In this document: piece by piece, positions 7,956-15,072 of the stretch
Layout of the letters: each line of letters opens with the position of its first letter
How positions within the stretch are numbered: the first letter of the stretch is position 1
Assembly (NCBI GenBank): GCA_963744575.1
Contig: CAVUUF010000014.1
Span: 558,001 to 622,000 of the forward strand
Direction of reading: 5' to 3'
Source of the DNA: Palsa-504 sp963744575
GTDB taxonomy: Bacteria; Actinomycetota; Actinomycetes; Streptosporangiales; Streptosporangiaceae
DNA: 64,000 nucleotides
The notes under the pieces: generated by a model
What the model saw: the letters and a program-made list of their open reading frames with translations, nothing else
What the model was told of the DNA's origin: nothing
Databases searched by the model: none
Translations under genes and position numbers: made by a program

Positions 7956-8320
7956 GGATGCGCGGGCGGCTCTCCGATGGCGTGCTTCCCGGGTCCCGCC
8001 TCAGCCGAAGATGGCCCGCCGATGATCGCCTCATCCAGGCTCGGGTACACGGCCAGCACACGGTTAACGCCGGTCAGCTTGAGAATGCGCCGCACCGGAG
8101 ACGTGGCCGGGACGGCGAACCGCAGTTCCAGACCGCTGGCGCTGGCCCTCTCATGAGCCAGCAGCAGGTGACGGATGCCCGGGGAATCGCAGAAAATCGT
8201 GGTGGTCAGGTCGGCGATGACGACCGTAACGCCGGGTCGGAAGCCCGCGCGGATCTGGTCGGAGGCCTCTTCCGCGTTGGTGAAGTCGATCTCGGCGGGC
8301 AAGGTTACGACGACAGGCAT
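7943..8320 (-). CDS. STAS domain protein (second anti-sigma-factor antagonist)
   Basis: A roughly 125-residue STAS domain with the phospho-acceptor loop TTIFCDSPGIRHLLL, where Ser follows Asp as in RsbV. It probably joins the same partner-switching network as the genes at 4.5-7.6 kb, competing for the HATPase. The ATG at 8320 is just before the first strand (MPVVVTLPAEIDFTN). The frame is open to 8434, but that extension lacks a ribosome site. The only strong SD (AGGGAGGAG) belongs to a 14-codon frame that overlaps this start. Confidence 0.82.
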   Translation of the reverse strand: MPVVVTLPAEIDFTNAEEASDQIRAGFRPGVTVVIADLTTTIFCDSPGIRHLLLAHERASASGLELRFAVPATSPVRRILKLTGVNRVLAVYPSLDEAIIGGPSSAEAGPGKHAIGEPPAHPLST

Positions 8321-8349
8321 GTCCCGTGCCACCTGCTGCGAGTTGCCAT
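8305..8349 (-). CDS. Possible 14-codon leader ORF before the STAS gene
   Basis: AGGGAGGAG lies at good distance from the ATG at 8349, which opens a frame MATRSRWHGTCLSS ending in TAA at 8305-8307, 15 bases inside the STAS reading frame. This repeats the arrangement seen at 6093-6221 ahead of the HATPase, including an initial Met-Ala-Thr. It may couple translation of the STAS protein, or be chance. Confidence 0.35.
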   Translation of the reverse strand: MATRSRWHGTCLSS

Positions 8350-8598
8350 GCCGCTCCTCCCTGACAGCAGGCTGGTTGGTAGACCAGAACGGAGTCGGGC
8401 CGAACCAGACCCGTACGAAAAGCTTGCCAGACATAGCCGACCAGGAAAACCGGGACCTGCCGGTCTAGGCCAAAGCGAAATGAACCCAGCCGGCCGGAAG
8501 AGACGTCAGGCCAAAGACGGTGTTTGAACCCGCGCCCGGGCGGTAGCCAGGCGGCAAGGGCGTGAGAAGGGAGCCGTGCGTGGCAACTGCGGGGCGGT

Positions 8599-9741
8599 AT
8601 GGCTGACCGTGGCGCCGAACGGGGAGGAACTGGGGCGCCGCGCCACCACCAGGCAGGCCCGGCCACCGCGGCCGGAGGGGGGCTCACCCGCAGCGACCCC
8701 GGCGGCCCGGGGATCCGGCGCAGGCGCCGCGGGCGCGGTTTCAGCTATCTGGGGCCGGACGCGGCGGTGATCAAGGACCCGCGGACGCTGGCCCGCATCA
8801 GGGCCCTGGTGATCCCGCCGGCCTGGGAAGACGTCTGGATCTGCGCTGATCCGCTAGGCCACATCCAGGCCATCGGCACCGACTCGGCGGGACGCCGCCA
8901 GTACCGGTACCACGACCTGTGGCGCGAGCGGCGGGACCAGGACAAGCACGACCGGGTCCGGGAGTTCGGAACGGTCCTGCCGGGCATTCGTCAGGTTGTC
9001 TGCCGTCACCTGGACAGCCGCGGGCTGACCAGGGACCGGGTCCTCGCGGCCGCGATTCGCCTGATCGACCTCGGGTTCTTCCGACCCGGCGGCGAGGAGT
9101 ACGCCGAAGGGAACGGCACCTTCGGCCTGGCCACCATCCGGAAAAAGCATGTCACGCTCAGCCAGGGCCAGCTGGTCTTCGAGTATCCGGCCAAGGGGGC
9201 CAAGCACCGTGAGCAGGCGGTGGCCGAGGATCAGGTATGCGCGGTCGCGCGGAGCCTGCGGCGACGCCGGGGCGGAGGGGATCAGCTGCTGGCCTACCGG
9301 AGCGGCCCGCGCTGGCACGATGTCACCGCGGCGGACATCAATGACTACCTGCGTGAGGCATCCGGGGGTGACTACACCGTCAAGGACTTCCGTACCTGGC
9401 ACGCGACCGTTCTGGCCGCCGTGGGCCTGGCCGTGTCCGAGTCCGCCGCGGACGCCGCGACCGCCCGCAAGCGCGCTATCGCCCGGGTGATCCGGGAGGT
9501 AGCCGACTACCTGGGCAACACCCCGGCGGTCGCCAGGGCCTCCTATATCGACCCGCGCGTCATCGAGCTGTACGAGGACGGCAAGACGATCGTCTCCGTC
9601 CTCGGCGACCTGGGCAAGGACTGCGATTTCGGTGACCTGGCGACCAGGGGCCGCGCCGAGAACGCCGTCGTGAAGCTGCTGGGCAGTGCCGCCGCGCTCG
9701 ATGGCACGGGACGTTCGGCGAACCGCGGCAGCGGTCAGTAA
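8599..9741 (+). CDS. DNA topoisomerase IB (poxvirus/bacterial type)
   Basis: Relaxes supercoils through a 3'-phosphotyrosine intermediate. The N-terminal module shows RRRRGRGFSYLGPDAAVIKD and IPPAWEDVWICADPLGHIQA, diagnostic of bacterial TopIB. The catalytic domain has KDFRTWHATVLAA (Arg/His pocket) and ASYIDPRVIELY, where Tyr of ASYI is the nucleophile. 380 residues compares with about 330-380 in the family. Start at ATG 8599; the first 30 residues are low-complexity and may not be translated. No operon partner: the flanking genes run in other directions. Confidence 0.92.
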   Translation: MADRGAERGGTGAPRHHQAGPATAAGGGLTRSDPGGPGIRRRRRGRGFSYLGPDAAVIKDPRTLARIRALVIPPAWEDVWICADPLGHIQAIGTDSAGRRQYRYHDLWRERRDQDKHDRVREFGTVLPGIRQVVCRHLDSRGLTRDRVLAAAIRLIDLGFFRPGGEEYAEGNGTFGLATIRKKHVTLSQGQLVFEYPAKGAKHREQAVAEDQVCAVARSLRRRRGGGDQLLAYRSGPRWHDVTAADINDYLREASGGDYTVKDFRTWHATVLAAVGLAVSESAADAATARKRAIARVIREVADYLGNTPAVARASYIDPRVIELYEDGKTIVSVLGDLGKDCDFGDLATRGRAENAVVKLLGSAAALDGTGRSANRGSGQ

Positions 9742-9892
9742 CGTTCCGCGGGGCTCCCGGCCCGCTTCGTTCGGCAGCCTCAATGCCCCGCTGATCGCGG
9801 CCGGCGCCCTTGCCGTCGGCGGGAAGGGGGGCGCGGCGCGGTGGTTTTGGGCGGGGTCCTGCCGGGGAGCGGGCCGGAGCCGACCGCGCGAG

Positions 9893-10321
9893 TCAGCCGC
9901 GGAGCCTGACGATCTCGGCCCGGGCGGCGGCGACGAGTTCATCGTTGGTATTGGCATGGCCGTAGAGGCCCCACCCGCCCGGGACGGCCTCGGTCAGCAG
10001 CACCCAGGTGCGGTCGCCGAGTGTGCTGTCACCCGCTGCCTCGGCGACGATCCGGGTGAACTGGCTGACGACGGCGAGCTGCTTGTCCCGGTCGAGTGCC
10101 CCGGCGTTCGTGAGGACCTGGACCCGGACGTAGTTCCCGGCGCCGTCGACGTTCGAGATGCAGTCCACCGGGAGCTCATGCACGAAGGCCGCGGTGTTGG
10201 AGCGGAACATGGGAATGTCGGGCACCTGCTCGATCTTCATCAGGGTGGCCGCCAGCTCGGCCGCGAGGCCGTGCTTGTCGCTGAAGGTGCCGGCGGCGCT
10301 GTACACGTCGATCATGGGCAT
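9893..10321 (-). CDS. Tautomerase (MIF/4-oxalocrotonate superfamily) family protein
   Basis: The chosen ATG at 10321 gives MPMIDVYSAAG, so that after Met removal Pro1, the catalytic base of the superfamily, is at the N terminus. An upstream in-frame ATG at 10345 would bury Pro and is therefore rejected. The approximately 142-residue protein contains the pattern NYVRVQVLTNAGALDRDKQLAVV. It is divergent from a TetR regulator, with two operator-like palindromes between them, so it is the likely target of that regulator. Substrate unknown. Confidence 0.8.
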   Translation of the reverse strand: MPMIDVYSAAGTFSDKHGLAAELAATLMKIEQVPDIPMFRSNTAAFVHELPVDCISNVDGAGNYVRVQVLTNAGALDRDKQLAVVSQFTRIVAEAAGDSTLGDRTWVLLTEAVPGGWGLYGHANTNDELVAAARAEIVRLRG

Positions 10322-10354
10322 GGCGGGAGGCTCCGTCTCTATCATCGAGGTGTT

Positions 10355-10388
10355 ATGACAGGCGTCATACGATTATGACGAGCATCAT
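10355..10388. promoter_or_regulatory. Tandem operator palindromes between tautomerase and TetR genes
   Basis: ATGACaggcGTCAT (10355-10368) and ATGACgagcATCAT (10375-10388), each preceded by TT, are spaced exactly 20 bases centre to centre, two helical turns. This is the layout expected for cooperative binding of two TetR dimers. The site covers the promoter region of both divergent genes. Confidence 0.7.
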
Positions 10389-10424
10389 ATACAGACATTC
10401 CGGCTGCAGTCGAGGAGGACGGTC

Positions 10425-11321
10425 ATGACGGGCGATGCACCCGACCGGATGGTGCAAAGCGCCGTGAAGCTGCTGGCCGAGCGGGGTTTCCAGGCCACGA
10501 CGTTTTCCTCGGTCCTGGACGACTCCGGGGCGCCCCGTGGGTCGATCTACTACCATTTCCCCGAAGGCAAGGACCAGCTCGTTGCCGCCGCGATCGACCT
10601 GGCCGGTGGCCGGGCGATGGCGCTGACGGACTCCTTCCTCGGCCTGTCCGCCGCCGAGATCGTCGACGCGTTCGCCGGGTTGTGGCGGGCCGTGCTGGTC
10701 CGGTCGGGGTTCCGGGCGGGATGCGCCGTGCTTGCCGTCACCGTCAGCGCGGACGTCCCCGAACTCGTCGAACGGGCCGCGGCGGTGTTCCGGTCCTGGC
10801 GGGAGCGTCTGGGCGAGGTGCTGGAGGCATCTGGTGTCGATAGCACTCAGGCGCGCGCGTTCGCGCTGACGATCATCGCCGCGTGCGAGGGGGCCACCGT
10901 CTTGTGCCGGGCGGAACAATCCCTCGAGCCGCTGGACGTCGTGGCCTCTCACCTTCGCTCGATCGTCGACGGCGGGCGGGGGTTCTTAACCCCGCGCACG
11001 TCACCAGACCCGGTACGCGGCCGTGGGATACCACCAAGGTCCCCAGGTAATCCAGCCGACGCGCTGACCCCAGTCATGCGCCCCGAACGTCGCGTGATAC
11101 CAGGTCGTGTTGATTTCCACGTGCCCGGAGCCGTAGAAGATCAGGTCGCCGCGCCGGGCTTGCGACAGCGGGATCGGGTGCAGGTGCGGGCTGCTGAGGA
11201 TCGCGTAGGTCGAGTGCGGCAGCCAGATCCCGGCGCCGTGGCCGAAGGCCTCCATCACCAGGCCCGAGCAGTCGTAGCCAGGGGCGCAGCCGGCCCCGCC
11301 GTAGTAGTACCAGCAGCCTGA
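10425..11321 (+). CDS. TetR/AcrR family regulator (LmrA/YxaF type) with run-on C terminus
   Basis: The N-terminal helix-turn-helix is clear (AERGFQATTFSSVLDDSGAP, then GSIYYHFPEGKDQLV), followed by a TetR ligand-binding region to about residue 190. The family normally ends there. In this copy no stop is met, and the frame runs about 100 codons further, antisense to the NlpC/P60 gene; that tail (RVDFHVPGAVEDQVAAPG) is a shadow translation rather than a domain. The stop codon was probably lost, or the true 3' end was removed. Likely controls the divergent tautomerase through the tandem palindromes. Confidence 0.8.
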   Translation: MTGDAPDRMVQSAVKLLAERGFQATTFSSVLDDSGAPRGSIYYHFPEGKDQLVAAAIDLAGGRAMALTDSFLGLSAAEIVDAFAGLWRAVLVRSGFRAGCAVLAVTVSADVPELVERAAAVFRSWRERLGEVLEASGVDSTQARAFALTIIAACEGATVLCRAEQSLEPLDVVASHLRSIVDGGRGFLTPRTSPDPVRGRGIPPRSPGNPADALTPVMRPERRVIPGRVDFHVPGAVEDQVAAPGLRQRDRVQVRAAEDRVGRVRQPDPGAVAEGLHHQARAVVARGAAGPAVVVPAA

Positions 11322-11525
11322 CGCGTGCCGTTCGGCCCAGTTCAGAGCCGCGTTTCCCGCCGAGCTCCCGCCGTAGCTGCTGGCGGCGGAGTGCGACACC
11401 GAAGCCTGCGCCGCCGGGGCAGCTGCGGCGACGACGGCCGCGCCCGGGGCGAGCAGAGCGGCCCCCAGCGCAGCCGCGGCGACAAACCTGCGCCTGCGCA
11501 TGGCGGCAACTGCCATACTGAACAT
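11001..11525 (-). CDS. Secreted NlpC/P60-type cell wall hydrolase
   Basis: The first 42 residues form a signal peptide (RRRR, then hydrophobic AAAALGAALLAPGAAVVAAA, cleavage near AQA-S). The mature domain has the catalytic Cys in GYDCSGLVMEAFG and His in GSGHVEIN. The family cleaves peptidoglycan stem peptides; at 174 residues it is a minimal single-domain version. The start at 11525 sits after GGAGGAACC. The 5' leader is unusually structured, and a DnaA-box-like cluster lies further upstream. Its 3' part overlaps the run-on end of the TetR gene. Confidence 0.88.
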   Translation of the reverse strand: MFSMAVAAMRRRRFVAAAALGAALLAPGAAVVAAAAPAAQASVSHSAASSYGGSSAGNAALNWAERHASGCWYYYGGAGCAPGYDCSGLVMEAFGHGAGIWLPHSTYAILSSPHLHPIPLSQARRGDLIFYGSGHVEINTTWYHATFGAHDWGQRVGWITWGPWWYPTAAYRVW

Positions 11526-11559
11526 GTCGGGGTTCCTCCTAAGGTTGGTCCGACGTAAG

Positions 11560-11656
11560 GTCCCGGCCGCGTGCTGCGAACACCTGGCCGGGACCGCCTG
11601 GCTAGCAGGCCAAGCGCGTGAGAGTCACCTCCCGCCCACCCCCCGGGGGGAGGGCG
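11560..11656 (-). promoter_or_regulatory. Structured 5' leader of the NlpC/P60 gene
   Basis: Two strong inverted repeats lie upstream of the start. At 11560-11594, GTCCCGGCC pairs with GGCCGGGAC around a 17-base loop. At 11633-11656 there is a 24-base near-perfect palindrome (CGCCC-A-CCCCCC mirrored). Actinobacterial cell-wall hydrolase genes often carry ydaO-type c-di-AMP riboswitches, but I could not match the ydaO consensus here, so the leader is unassigned. Confidence 0.5.
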
Positions 11657-11731
11657 TGTACCGCGCAATCACAGACCTTCTCCTCTGGCTCGTGCTTACC
11701 TGCGGCCTCTTGGCCTGCCAGAATAACAACC

Positions 11732-11820
11732 TGTGCATAAGCCTGTGGAGGATTTGAGCAAAGATGCTGCTCAGAGCCCTGTTCGTGTGTGGATAAGCGG
11801 GACTGTGGAAAAGTGGATAA
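11732..11820. promoter_or_regulatory. Cluster of DnaA-box-like nonamers
   Basis: Five nonamers in the same orientation: TGTGCATAA (11732), TGTGGAGGA (11744), TGTGGATAA (11788), TGTGGAAAA (11804) and AGTGGATAA (11812). The third is the exact complement of the DnaA box TTATCCACA; the first fits TTATNCACA; the fifth differs by one base; the other two are weaker. The patch is AT-rich compared with its surroundings. No dnaA or dnaN gene is nearby, so it is not oriC in the usual context. Confidence 0.55.
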
Positions 11821-11939
11821 CTGGTCAGGGCCGGGCGCCGCCGTAGCCCAGGAGGCGACCATCGCCTGGTCCCACCTGCGCCGGCTCCCGAGGCGCTAGG
11901 GCCAGCCCGGTCAGCTCCCGAGACGCTGGCGGGTGGCCG

Positions 11940-12137
11940 ATGGTGCACGGCGCGTACACGGCGCAACGCGCGCTCGAGGCCGGCGTGCTGGACGAGTTGC
12001 AGATCCACCAGATCCCGGTGCTGTTCGGTGCCGGGCGCCGGCTGTTCGAGGTGCTGCCGTCGCGCGTCGAGCTGGAGATCGTCCGGGTGATCGACACGCC
12101 GGAGGCGACACACATCCGCTACCGCGTCCGCCGCTGA
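11940..12137 (+). pseudogene. Fragment of a RibD C-terminal/dihydrofolate reductase-like protein
   Basis: A 65-residue frame with ALEAGVLDELQIHQIPVLFG and ATHIRYRVRR, which is the C-terminal third of DHFR-like reductases of the RibD_C family (usually about 180-200 residues). The N-terminal cofactor-binding part is absent upstream. I read this as a 5'-truncated remnant. Confidence 0.6.
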
Positions 12138-12612
12138 ACCCATTTGGGCGGTCCGCGCGGAATGAGCCCAGCGCCGCGATGACCATGGCGACCCGGGGAC
12201 ACGGCACGGGCGCCAGCTACGGCCGCGTCCACGCCAGCGTCACCGGACTGTACGCGGTCATGAAAACGGCGAACGGGTGGACTGGCCCATCTCCGACGAT
12301 CCGCGGAACGCCGAACGCTACTTCGCCGTCATCGCCGACTCCGAAGCCCTGGCCGGCATCGTCGCGGCCGCGGCCGCGAGCCGGACGTCATTGAAGCCGT
12401 CCTTCGCCATTTGGTTCAGCCTGCCGCCCGGCCCTGGCCCTAGGAGGTCCCGGCCACGCGGTCGCTGACGCGGAACCCCGCGGCACCGGAAGCTGCTCCT
12501 GTCCCGCCTATCTCTGCCGTGCTTTCCCCGAAGCTCGGCACCACCGGCCACGACCAGCTCCGTGACCTGACCGACCAGGCAGATAGCCCTGGATAGGGTC
12601 AGCCCGGCCGGG
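12138..12612. other. Intergenic region with no supported gene
   Basis: About 475 bases between the reductase stump and the TetR gene. A short coding-like stretch near 12277-12390 (DWPISDDPRNAERYFAVIAD) lacks a ribosome site and a recognisable family. I see no RNA gene or repeat. Confidence 0.4.
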
Positions 12613-13221
12613 TCACTCGCTGGGCCGGGCGGCGGCCGCGCGGGCCAGGCCCGCGTCGAGGAGGGTGGCCGCGGCGGCGCGGGCGGCGGCGGCCGCGGCG
12701 GGGTCATGGTCCATCCGCGCGGACTGCCCGCTGCCGTCGTAGAGCAGGTGCAGCTGGCGGGCCAGGACCTCGGGCTCGGGCACGCCTGCCTGCGCAGCCA
12801 GGTCGGTCAGCAGCGCGCGCACCCAGCGGCGGTAGGCCTCGGCGGCCTGCTCGGCGAGGTCGCCGGGATGGGATTCCGCGCTGGCCCGGGCGAACGCGCA
12901 GCCACGGTAGCCCGGCTGGGCGAACAGCTCTCCCTGGCCTTCGAACACGGCCAGCAGGCGCTCGCGCGGAGTGTCGTAGCGTTCCACCGCCTGGGTGATG
13001 CGCTGGGTGACGCTGGCGTGGCGGGTTTCCAGATAGGCCCGGACCAGCTCGTCCTTGCTGCCGAAGGTGTTGTACAGCGAAGCCTTGGCCACGCCGGCCT
13101 GCTCGATGACGCGGTCGATGCCGACCGTGTGCACGCCCTCGTTGTAGAACAGCTCGTTGGCCGCGGCCAGCAGCCGCTCGCGCGCCGACGGGCGGATCGC
13201 GCTCGCTTCCTTGACAGCCAT
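12613..13221 (-). CDS. TetR/AcrR family regulator of the adjacent MFS transporter
   Basis: About 202 residues. The HTH is FYNEGVHTVGIDRVIEQAGV followed by KASLYNTFGSKDELVRAYL, the form common in regulators of efflux pumps. The ATG at 13221 follows GGAAGG at 11 bases; a GTG at 13233 in frame is possible. It lies 30 bases downstream of the MFS gene on the same strand, so transporter and repressor are probably one operon under autoregulation by the palindromes upstream of the MFS gene. Confidence 0.87.
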   Translation of the reverse strand: MAVKEASAIRPSARERLLAAANELFYNEGVHTVGIDRVIEQAGVAKASLYNTFGSKDELVRAYLETRHASVTQRITQAVERYDTPRERLLAVFEGQGELFAQPGYRGCAFARASAESHPGDLAEQAAEAYRRWVRALLTDLAAQAGVPEPEVLARQLHLLYDGSGQSARMDHDPAAAAAARAAAATLLDAGLARAAAARPSE

Positions 13222-13251
13222 GGTGATGGCCACCTTCCTTAACAGGCTGGT

Positions 13252-14634
13252 CTATCGTATGCGCTCGGCCGGGGCGGAGGCAGGCTCCGCGGCACGACCG
13301 GGCCGGTTCTTCAGCAGGCCGAACAGGGCCAGCGCGGCCAGCGCGATCACCGCGGCGCCGTAGTAGCGGGTGGTGCTGGTCAGCCCGCCGCCGTGCACCA
13401 CGCCGAACCCGGCCAGCACGGCGGGAACGCCAAGCCCGAGATAGGACACCACGTAGAGCAGCGAGACCAGGCCGGCCCGCTGGTGCGCCGCGGCCAGCGG
13501 GACCACCATGCGGATGCCGCCCTGGAAGCCGCTGCCGAACCCGGCGCCGGCGATCGCGGAGCCCGCGAAGAAGACTGCCGCGGATCCGAGGCTCACGGCC
13601 ATGACAGTGATGGTCACGCCGGTGATCAGGGCCACGATGCCGAACAGCATCACCGTCCGGGCCGCGGCCCGGCGACCCGCGATGGTCGCGACGACGGCCG
13701 AGGCGGCCAGCACGAACAGGCTCAGGCCGCCCAACACCACGTCGCCCGAGCCGGTCAGCGCATGCACCAGCGCCGGGCCGAGCGCGCCGTACAGGCCGGC
13801 CAGCGCCCACACCGCGAACAGCACGGGTATGGCGGTCAGCACCGGGGCCCGCAGCGCCCGCGGCAGGGCGATCTCCGGCCGCAGGCTGGCCAGCGCGCCC
13901 GGTGCCCGGCTGACCGTCTCGCGCATCGCGGCGATCGCGGCCGCCTGCAGGCCGAGCACGCCGATCAGGGCCAGGTAGATGAGGTGGGTGGGGTCAGGCA
14001 GGAAGCGGACCGCCAGCGCCGAGGCGATCGCGCCGCTCGCGCTGCCCATACCCGGCGCCACCGCGTTGGCGAACGTGCCGAGCTCGCGGTCCATGTCCAG
14101 CATGGCCGCGCCGATCGCGCCCAGGGCCGCGCCGGTGGACAGGCCCTGCACCACCCGGGCCGACAGCAGCGCAGGCACCCCGGTGGCGGTGGCGAAGATC
14201 ACCAGCGAACCCGCGTGCACGGCGATCGCGGTCAGCAGCACCGGGCGGCGTCCGACGTGGTCCGACAGCTTGCCCAAGGTCAGCAGGGCGGCCAGCACCG
14301 CCAGCGCGTACACCCCGAATACCACCGTGGTGGTGATCGGCGTGAAGTGCCATTGGGCCTGGTAGATCGCGTACAGCGGGGTAGGGGCGGCGGAAGAGGC
14401 CAGCAGCGCCACGATCAGCGAGGCCAGCACGAAGACGGCGGGCCGCCCGGTCAGCCGGTAACCGGTGTGCTCCCGTAGCCAAGGCCGGCGCGCGAACGGG
14501 TCAGTCGGGAGGACCGAGGCGGTCCTGCTGGCCGAAGGGCGGACCGGCCGAGTCGCGACCCGCCCGGCCGGATGCAGGGCCGGCGCTGCCTGCGCGATGC
14601 CTGCTTCCGGCCCGGCACCGTGGTGCATCGTCAT
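13252..14634 (-). CDS. MFS transporter
   Basis: 460 residues with about 12 hydrophobic spans. The MFS signature between helices 2 and 3 is visible (LGKLSDHVGRRPVLLTAIAV), as is ARVVQGLSTGAALGAIGAAM near helix 4-5. The first about 65 residues are a charged cytoplasmic extension. It is the first gene of a two-gene operon with a TetR regulator, the classic setting of a drug or metabolite exporter, but the substrate cannot be read. Two AGACAGGTCT palindromes lie just upstream of its start. Confidence 0.88.
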   Translation of the reverse strand: MTMHHGAGPEAGIAQAAPALHPAGRVATRPVRPSASRTASVLPTDPFARRPWLREHTGYRLTGRPAVFVLASLIVALLASSAAPTPLYAIYQAQWHFTPITTTVVFGVYALAVLAALLTLGKLSDHVGRRPVLLTAIAVHAGSLVIFATATGVPALLSARVVQGLSTGAALGAIGAAMLDMDRELGTFANAVAPGMGSASGAIASALAVRFLPDPTHLIYLALIGVLGLQAAAIAAMRETVSRAPGALASLRPEIALPRALRAPVLTAIPVLFAVWALAGLYGALGPALVHALTGSGDVVLGGLSLFVLAASAVVATIAGRRAAARTVMLFGIVALITGVTITVMAVSLGSAAVFFAGSAIAGAGFGSGFQGGIRMVVPLAAAHQRAGLVSLLYVVSYLGLGVPAVLAGFGVVHGGGLTSTTRYYGAAVIALAALALFGLLKNRPGRAAEPASAPAERIR

Positions 14635-14659
14635 GTCTGATTACCCACCCTCATTGAGT

Positions 14660-14701
14660 AGACAGGTCTGTATAACAAGAGATAATAGACAGACAGGTCT
14701 A
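14660..14701. promoter_or_regulatory. Operator palindromes upstream of the MFS-TetR operon
   Basis: The palindrome AGACAGGTCT occurs at 14660-14669 and again at 14691-14700, 31 bases apart (about three turns). The second is nested in the longer dyad TAGAC-n6-GTCTA at 14686-14701. The surrounding sequence is AT-rich and probably contains the promoter. The site is the natural target of the TetR encoded in the same operon. Confidence 0.65.
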
Positions 14702-14731
14702 ATTAGTCAAGGCCCCGGACCGTTTGCCGCT

Positions 14732-14791
14732 GGCGATCGCTCCCGCGCCGGCCAGCCGCTAAGGGCGATCGCTCCCGCGCCGGCCAGCCGC
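14732..14791. repeat. Exact 28-base tandem duplication
   Basis: The segment starting GGCGATCGCTCCCGCG at 14732-14759 is repeated identically at 14764-14791 (32-base period). It lies in the 440-base gap between the MFS gene and the Rieske pseudogene. The rest of the gap, 14792-15072, shows no gene, RNA or further repeat. Confidence 0.8.
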
Positions 14792-15072
14792 GTGACCGAC
14801 ACCGCTTCTGGGCAGCAGTAACATTGAAAGCAGCGGTTGATGAAGCAGCCCGGGGCCTTGTATGCCTGCCCGGCTCGCGTTCCAGCGCACCGCCTCAACC
14901 CGGTCGCCTAGCCCACCACGGTCACATGAGTCGCGCTAATTTCAGGGCGGCGTTGGCGGGTCCCACCACGGTCCCGCCGAGGACGGCCGACGTAGTCGCG
15001 TCTGTGGCGCCGGTATCGGCGGTCAGCTAATCTCGGCTGGCGCCAGGCACCATATCCAGATGGCGATCCCGG

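Noticed and set aside
11526..11760. ydaO-type c-di-AMP riboswitch upstream of the NlpC/P60 gene
   Set aside because: Context fits, but I could not find the conserved ydaO segments in the leader; only simple inverted repeats are visible.
12277..12468. Possible small gene (DWPISDDPRNAERYFAVIAD)
   Set aside because: No ribosome site, no family, and similarity breaks after about 35 residues.
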